A DNA stretch of 64,000 nt from contig SJOL01006478.1 of the NCBI GenBank assembly GCA_004794785.1, forward strand, positions 1,041,146-1,105,145, in the 5' to 3' direction. This DNA comes from Opisthorchis felineus. Its lineage: Eukaryota > Platyhelminthes > Trematoda > Opisthorchiida > Opisthorchiidae. The notes under the pieces are model-generated. The model had not been told where the DNA came from and did not search any database. It saw only the letters and a program-made list of their open reading frames with translations. Positions 42,901 to 51,900 of this stretch are shown here, piece by piece; the first letter of the stretch is position 1, and each line of letters begins with the position of its first letter. Position numbers and translations under genes: made by a program.

Positions 42901-45900
42901 AAGTGCGGTAGCGTGTTCTGCCTTACTTTTTCAGACTTTGCATTCGTCATTGATTAGTTATTTTACAATTTAACTCTCCGAACCGCCTAAAATCCACTGG
43001 ATAATGAGACCTGTACTTGGATCATTCAAAATCCCCCTTATTCCGATCAGGGGCAGCTATTCGCTTGAACAAAAGAGCAATTTCAGGCATCCATAAATCG
43101 CGTTATTAAATATATATTGATGATTTTAAACCATTCAACAGTTGAACATTCAGGTACTCAAAATATGAAGCCAAATGTGTCTCAAGGCAGAATGGAGGGT
43201 TATCGACATAACCGCCACATATAACACTTATTTCCAACTTCCGGAGTGAGCTTTGGGTCACATGAATTTGTAACTGCTATGTAGTCAGGTGAGAGCATTA
43301 CAACGGAATACCTAAAAGACTAACTGAAGTGAACAACGGAATACGTTACCTTATTAGCTTGTTCATGTTATGCTCCTCTGAGCCCAAACCGAAAAGAGTG
43401 AGTGGAGAAAACGCGGATGTGTTTCAGAAGCCACATGAGGGATTCCATTATACTCCGGAGAAACCTCAAAAAAACCCTACACGAGAAAACATTTTTGGCC
43501 AAGTGCGGGTTGGGTTGCACTCGCACTTTATTCTGACACAAAGAGACGAGGATGTGTTGGATAACTCCGTATGAGACAATGCATTTACGTTTTCGAAGAA
43601 GGCTGAAATAGCGAAATACACTCATTTGCAAACAAATTTGGTTTGCGAGGGACTCCCCTGGAACCCAGCTGAATCTGTCACTTGTGATGTTTCCAGTTGC
43701 CGGTAAACAACACAAACGAGAGATTAAGCTGGGTTGTAGGTGAGTCTCCCGCAACACCAACTTTGTTTGCAAATGAGTGTATTTGGATAATTTCGTGAAA
43801 ATTAGGTTTCAAGTAGAACATAAGATTGACGGAAACTCGGGGACTGCGCCTACCTGATGATCCCCAAGAAGGGCGAAACCGGTCGTGGGCTGTCGAAGAA
43901 TTTTCAGCAGCCTTATGAGTAGTGCACTACGAAGGCTGGAAAAGATTCTTCAAAGTTCACAAACAGAAAGAGTAAAGGGTGAAGTTGTGAGACCTAGTTG
44001 GTTAGCCGGACACTGGCCGAATTATGGTCACACATTAACTGACAAGGTTCGACTGGCAGGATTTTCTATTCATACGAATGATTGGCCACAGCAATCCAAG
44101 ACCCCGAATCGGATGCACAGAGCGACTCGCACATTCCATATTTCAGAATTAGTTTGAAAATCAGACTTACCATGTCACAGAATCCCCCACTGGTGCTTGA
44201 CTCTAGTCCCATTCGTCGACGAAGGTCCCGTGCACCGTACTTGTTCGATCGTTTGTAGATGAGAAAACCTGAAGGATATTTGAAGATATGCTGGAGCAAG
44301 TTAAAAAATGCGCAAAACGCAAAAACGCAAAATGGAAAACGAGTCCACGACTTCACTCTTTCTTAAAAACTGCAGCTCATCTCAACAGGCATTTTTTCAC
44401 TAATAATCTTACACCTCGGTAATTATGATTGTTGACATCTTCTCCGAGGTTTGATGTTGGACTGCGTATGCATCAACGTCCTTCCTTCATTGTACTGATG
44501 AATTTACCTCGACTGATGCTAAAAGGTTTGCAATGCAACTGTTAATCTCGGAGACCAAACGAATAAGCAAGCAACGTATCCAGCTAGTAACAATCATAAC
44601 CTAGTATCAATCACCTAGTAACAAACATAATTTTAATCCGCAGGGTTTTTGGCGACCTACCTAGGATTTTTCATTGCAGCACATTGCATCACATTCATCG
44701 TTCACTATTCATAACCTTCATGGATTCATTAGTAGATCAGAAAACTTTGGAGCATCCATACATTTTTTCCTCGAAAATTACGGTTTGAAGGCTCGAACAA
44801 ACCAGGTGCATCACATAATTTGTATACCTGTTTGTTTGTCTGGAGGCTCTCAATAGGATCCCTCCAGCTTGCACTAATGAACTAGATTTGTTATTTTTGG
44901 CTCACCTGCCTGTGTGACGTCTGAGTAACGTCTGAATCTTTTTGTCACACCTTCAACATGAGTGGTTAGCTTACGAAAAATTCTATCAGATGATATAACT
45001 TCTTTAGCTTCAGCCCAGGAATTCAAAACATAGCTGAATAAGCCGGCAGTCGGTTGGCAGTGGGAGCTGTTCTTTACGCACATCGTTCGATGAAGGTGGA
45101 GCAGCCCTCTTCCGAGTTTCTTTCGGGGCGATAGCGCTCACGTGATACTACCTTGTGCTAGCTACTGACTGACTGGTTGTTTTAGTGGCTGGTTGACTGG
45201 TGAAAGCTGATGTTCAGCAGCAGTTACATTTACAGCTAACATATGCCTCATTATATCCCATCAGGTCAAGTTGGCCAACAATATTTTATGGATGCCCAGC
45301 TGAAAAAAGAGACGTTCTAGTTACGGAGTACGTGTGTACACGTTTGACAGATATTGTTCACTATTAACCATAATGAAGCACGCAAGGATGACGTTACTCG
45401 GAGCAACATGAAGAGTAATTGACATGATCAAAAGTAGGGTTTTTCCAATACGTGGCCATCGAACATATTTTGTGGTCGCAGGAGCTGTACTTTTATCTTG
45501 GTATTTGGCATTTTCTAGTGCCATGCTATGCGGCGAAACTACAAACTATCCGACCTTTAGCGTGTGCTCCCATGTGATTACCATATAGATCAGTAGAAAT
45601 TTTGCTTTATGGTCATACCACAAAACTTAATGTTTGAATGTGGCGATTAGCCAAACTGACATGGCATTGAACAAACACCCCAGTCAGCATTTCCGTGAAT
45701 CGCAACGCTAAAAGGGGCTTCTGGGCAGCGCGTTCACCAAGCAAATATTTTAGCAAGTATTATGATGATTGCGTCGCACAAACCGAAAAAACAAACCATG
45801 GCCGAAAGACATTTAAATGATAACCGTTGAGTGGATAACAATCAACAAATTTCCTTCTTTTGTGGCTGCCGTACTCGCCCTGTTGTTGGTCGAGATTTTT

Positions 45901-48900
45901 AAGATGGGGCAATCCAGTGTTGTGTGCACGATACTACACACTCATCTAGCAGCAATAAGTCAGTTTTTTTCTAAATATCCTAACTGGATTTGTGCCCCCA
46001 CAAAGAGCGCAACCTTCTCAAGTTTGCGAAGAATTATTTGCTTTCCACCATAAAGTTGTACACAGATACAAAAATATCCCACGCGATACTGCGAAGTACA
46101 AACACACCTCACCACTTTCATGGATTCCGACAAACCGTTGATAATACTTCACGTCTGAAGAAGTGTATGCACTGTAGTTTTGTTCTACGGCATGCTGTTA
46201 AGGCTAGAGACGTTGCTTCATTTGTTTATATTTTGTCAATTCCTGTTGATTCCTTTTTTCAGCTCTTTTCATGCAACGTAAATTTTCACTGAATTATTAA
46301 GGTACTTATTCTCAGTAGTTAAAAAATCTCCCAAAACGTCAAACTCCTTGAAAACGAAAAGAATATGTTTACAACACAACAGCACAGTTGTCTCACTGCT
46401 GATAAACAAGAACCTTCAACGTATCAGACAGAAACACACGGATCCTCCCTGAGGCGTCCACAACGAAATTCCGTTCGCCAGTATTTATTGTGCGATCCTA
46501 AAAAAGTAAGCCACCACAAATATAGAATCGACTTTGTCACCTTTCCTCTTTAGAACGTGGTATTAGTGTTAACGACATTGCGCCGCTGGTGCTCAGCAAT
46601 ACAGAACACGGTTATGTAGCCAAGCGCACACACCTACGTCTTCCAAGGATAGCTGTATCTCACCAGAGGTAGATAGTTGTTAAAGACAACTGCTTCTATC
46701 GACCAAGATTTACGGTGCCGCTCGCCAAAAATTAAGCATAATCCATAGTTTTTAAAGTTTAATTCTGGCACATCTACATCATGATATTCCTCAGGTTGCT
46801 AGCTAGTTTATCTGAAGGATGATTATATTACGTAATCAAATTCCTGTTTCACTCATGGACGAAGAGACCTGCGCAGAATAAACCGGGTAGAACTCAGAAA
46901 ACTTCGCAGACAAATGGCTCCAAAATGTCGCAAATCGCACATATTAATTGTCACCTAAATTGTATAGCATGATATTATCATACCTCATCCAAAGTTGAGG
47001 TGACATGAGCAGATAAACGTACGCAACTGATCTCCCGGGGCGCAAACTAAATGAACAAAAACGGAACGGGGATTAAACAAAGCCTACGAGTTGAGTTGAT
47101 GGGTTTTAAAGTTTGTAATGTCACTGGGTGCAGGCAGAATGTGTGCAGACAACAAACAGATACTATGTTTGACGAGTGTTTTTGTTCACCAAAGCGAAAT
47201 CGTCAAAAAGATCATTTGGTTCCGCTGGTCACCTGTTCTTTTTCACCCACACACGTCTAAGGCATCAACTACCTCAGGTTAACCCACAACGGATCGCCTC
47301 CAGACTTTCAACCAGAAAATGTATGATTTCTGTCATACCATACTGAGTTTTATCGAAGCTTGTATGAATAACCCGGCCGTCTGATGATGATAAGTTATAA
47401 AAAACATAGATTTATTGTGCAATAACGAATCTCCCAGAGATTTAGTTGTCACACCAATAAGTTAGTAGGCAAATGGACTGGGTGATGGGATGTCAAGATG
47501 TATTATATCCTAATCAGGTTCAGGTTGATCAAGCTGGTGACTAACCATCCTTGCGCCTTCACAATTCAATTCGGAAAGCTGCAGGTTTGTTAGACGTGTA
47601 CTTCTTTACTGTCGACATAGGTGGTAAAATTCCATTCTTCACAGAGATGCAACCTGATAAACACTATGAAAAGCAACACGCGAAACACTGAAGGAGTTGA
47701 ACTCACTTCCACGGATGGTCAGAATCTAACACCGATTCTGCTGCCTGAAGTACATTCTCGAAATACAGTCCTCCGGAAATAAGTTCGTTAAAAAACGCTG
47801 CCCACCCTCAGCTCGTTTTATGCAAGTGCAACAACAAGACAAAAACACCAGCATTAAAACCTAGGTGGATGTCGAGCGAAATAATCTCGTCGGTGACGGT
47901 GGCTTGGAAACGTATGTCAATAAGCCAACACAATAAACCACACTAAATTAAGATTTCCAGAGGTCAACAACTTCGCATGTATAGTTCGCAGTTAGACAAG
48001 TAAACTGAACATGAGAAAATGTATCTTCAGTTCAGAGAGGCCTAAGGATAACGCCCCAAAACTCATCACCTACAGATAGCTTCAGAAGTGCTGCCTCCAG
48101 ATGAAGGCAGGCCACAGTTTTGCGAAACCCTACCAGATATTAGGAATAATTTGTCTGTCTATTTAAAAAAATGCTATGCAACTTTTTATAGGTCCGAAAT
48201 ACCAACTAATCAATCGGTTTTTCAGATGATGATGCAAGTTAAGTTTCAAGGCAGAAGGAACCAGAATGTTCCTCAAACGTACTGAGGGTATATCCCGACC
48301 GGCCAGACAACAGCTGTTGGAGGTGTTCTGTAAACTCGGCGAAAGCACTTAGCTGTAAAATACATCCCCTATAATCCAAATGGCTCACTGAAAACTCAGA
48401 AGGTAGATCCTTTTGGATAACCATAGGAGTACGCGACCTTCAGAGAGCGCATGTTATCCATTTTACCTGACACAACTTCCTGAGAAAATAGGCTTTCAGT
48501 AGAGGCAATAACAACGGGCTCTTATTATCAGTACGTAAGCCTTATGTAGGTTGCATGTGGCCGACTATTTCGCTCGACTAGTGTGATTGTCTTGCCAAAT
48601 TTAATTAATTGTTAGGAGGCGACTTCGTCATTACAAGCTCTCCATGTGTACGTAACTGTTAGAATTCCACGAGATAGCTATCAACTTAGAGGACTAAGGG
48701 AACCAGAAGAACTGAGCCCACACGTGCTTCCAAAGTTGGAGATCCATCGTTTGTCCGGGCTACTAAGTTATAATACGTGTCCTGTTCACAAGCTGAATGA
48801 AAGTGAAACAATTTTTCTTCCCTATTCGCTGCTCCACCAGGCACATCTGAAAGTACACATCAAAATTGCGTTTGTTCCGAAAAATTGTCTCAGGTTTTCC

Positions 48901-51900
48901 AAAACCTATTGGATGAAAGTTAAGATGCGACCCAAAAATGTGCTTTTAATAACGGGTTAAAATTTCTTTGCTGGTTTCCGATGTATTTATGACAGTCTGA
49001 GAGCCAGTCGAATGGATTCTGTTTAGGCTATCTGAAGTTGTGTTATTCGATGCTAAAGCAAAGAACGCTTAAATTATTCACTGGAAAGGAGAAAAATTTA
49101 AGACACCTACCGTCAGAAAATCCAGGCGGTTGAGAATCTGTTAGTTTGGAAACAAAGTGTATACGAAATAGTGGGCAACCTCAACACGAATAATTTGATA
49201 TCCTTCAGGATTTCTGATACACGTTACTTGAAATTATATCTGATCAGTCGACTTTACCCATATAAAATCTGAAATAATCATTGCTAAGTTCACATATCGA
49301 AACTTTCATAGATAATGCTGTGGGGTTGTAGGAAAGGAGGCAATATCTTACCTCCAGATGTAAGGGCCTCCATCATTCTATCTGGAATGTGAGCAGATTA
49401 CGACTTTTGTCATCGATGTTCATCTGACTAATTTATTTTAAATTTTGTCATGTAAGTGAAGTTAGTCTATGCCAATAAACCGAAAAGCACAGTATATCCG
49501 TTTAATCCATTTTGGTATCAGCAGCAGTGCGTATCTGAGGAATCTCCAGTGACAGTCCGACATGTGAACTCCTGGCAGTAAATGAAGAATAGACCGTTTG
49601 GCCGGGAGTGCTGATCAGCAATGGGATTAGCTCGCACTAATACAAAACAAAGCGACAGTCATCCTTCAATCAAGCAATTCATGTCACGTTGTCACGCGTT
49701 ACCTGACTTTTTGAGTGATGAGTTACCTTTTTCCGATATGGTTTCTATAATCGCGCCTGTAATGTAAAGAGGAAAGATGTACTAAGTAATTCAGAGATAA
49801 AAGAGGTGCCGTCGAGCAGAATAACGGTTGTTATTCCAGATGTTTCGGTTTACAATCATAGGCTGATAAGGGTTGAATGCTGAACATTGCCTTAAACTCC
49901 AGCACAAGTGCTGGTTTTCGGCAGAATTGAATTTCAATAATCCACCTCTCTTCCCATGTGTGATACCACGCGATGATATGAGAGTTTGAGTGGTTCCGCA
50001 CAGAGATGTCCAATTTTTGTCCATCACTGGCCAGTCCTTTCCACATATGAACTAACCTAACCTAACCTAAACTAACTACGAACGCCTCCCATCTGCCAAA
50101 TAGCTGTTAACCTGCAAATAGGGTTGCAATATTTTCGGACTTACTTTCCGGTTTGATCAGCAGAACACCACAAACCTTGTTTGTAAACTTGAGTTGGATA
50201 TCTGACCAAAAGAGGAATAAAGAGAATTAATATGTAAACTATATATCCTTTGAATACTAATGTGAAACTATGATAGGTGGAGGTAAATCCATCTGACAAA
50301 ACTGTACCATATAGTTGACATACACATGATTTGAATATTGAAAGGGTTAGTGTAAAACTGCCTACACATAGGCTGGAAAGTGGTTGCAATCTATGTAAAT
50401 GCTGTAATCCCAACAACTGCAAAGTACAATGCCTATTTCTAAAAAGTTACCTTTAAAACTAGAATCAAACCAGATGTTATTCAACGAAGTAAAACAAATG
50501 GGTCCTGTCGTCACTACTAAAATGTTGGAACGTGTCAGTTCCTAAAAACGGCGCAACGTTCCCACTACATTTTCTTCTTCCTCCATTCAGAGCAAGAGTT
50601 TGCACTGGGCAACTTGCGGGAGCCAGTAAGAATGAGAGGGGATTGGTTCCTACATGACGTCATTTGACTGCACCATACTGAGAACTTCTCAGAATAAATG
50701 AACTTAAATCTATCAGATAACCAGCACAGTTTTAGACAAAATGGCCTCATGTTTTGTGAGGATTCATCGCTTGAATGACTGAAATGTTTTTATATATTTC
50801 TGGTCAAAAACCACCAAAACAACAACTGTTTATGCAAATAAGGCACGGTAAACTCATTAATGGGCAAAACGCCGCTCTCTGTCCCATACCATCAATAGTA
50901 ACAAAGCCATAGAATAAGAAACACAGGATCATTTGCGATGGCAAAGTCTCAACATAGCACATGTCATCCTATTAAAACAAGGATATTCATGATAATTAGC
51001 TCGCGATCAGTTCACTGTGAGAATTAGGACCAAAGATTTATTGTCACATCGTAACTCTTGTGGTCAGTATCAATACCGAAACCAGATCGTTGAAAGTTCA
51101 AATGAAAGGGACGCTGTCGTCACCGTAATTTTATGGTAATTCCTGCATTCCAGTGCAAGTGAACTTGGGGGACACCCGTGGAAGGACATGGCATATTCAA
51201 ACATGGGTGTGTGAACAGACATCAGATTCAGAAGGAGATCTTGCATTTTATTTAGCCCTGGTCTATCGTGCTAACTACACGATTTATCACCTCATCGGAG
51301 CACTTACTTCAAATACATTAGTTACAAGATCCATGCGGGTTAAAAGAAACTAAATTTCTTGAACAATAAAATACTGTCGACCTTTCTGTATATTTTCTAC
51401 ACACACTATTGTCTACGTTATGCTTAAACCGTCAGAAAGTTTGACAAAATGCGTAAACCACGACCTGAGGTATTAGATTTATGGATCATGGCGCAAAAGT
51501 TCAAAACTATTGCCCCAATAGTCTGTAGTGAACTAGTGTATTACGTTCGACAGATGTACTTCACATGAAGAAACGTTTCAATCGTTGACCAAGTTTTCGG
51601 CAGGTTGCGTCTTCATACAGTCACAACCGAGGTGAGTCCTTAACGTGGATATAATGTACGAAAAAAAGCAAGCGAAGTGCATCATGCACCATTGTGTTCC
51701 TCCACCATCGAATGCAAGCCTACACCTTGGACTTGTATGAAAGGCTGGACAGGTGTATTTTGTTGTTCTTTATTTGTTCCGCATGTGATACTGACGCTCA
51801 CCATGAATGTGAGTGCTTTAAGACAGATTATCGAAATGGAATTTCATACTGCGGCAAGCAGGCGGACGAGGTATGTAGCAGTTGGCGAACGATATTCTTC

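Noticed and set aside
44310..44335. GCAAAAAC repeats as a CRISPR-like or regulatory array
   Set aside because: Only three imperfect short units without spacers; a simple-sequence patch in an animal-type intron.
50051..50078. CCTAA repeat as an internal telomere
   Set aside because: Four units only, in an intron; more likely a microsatellite.
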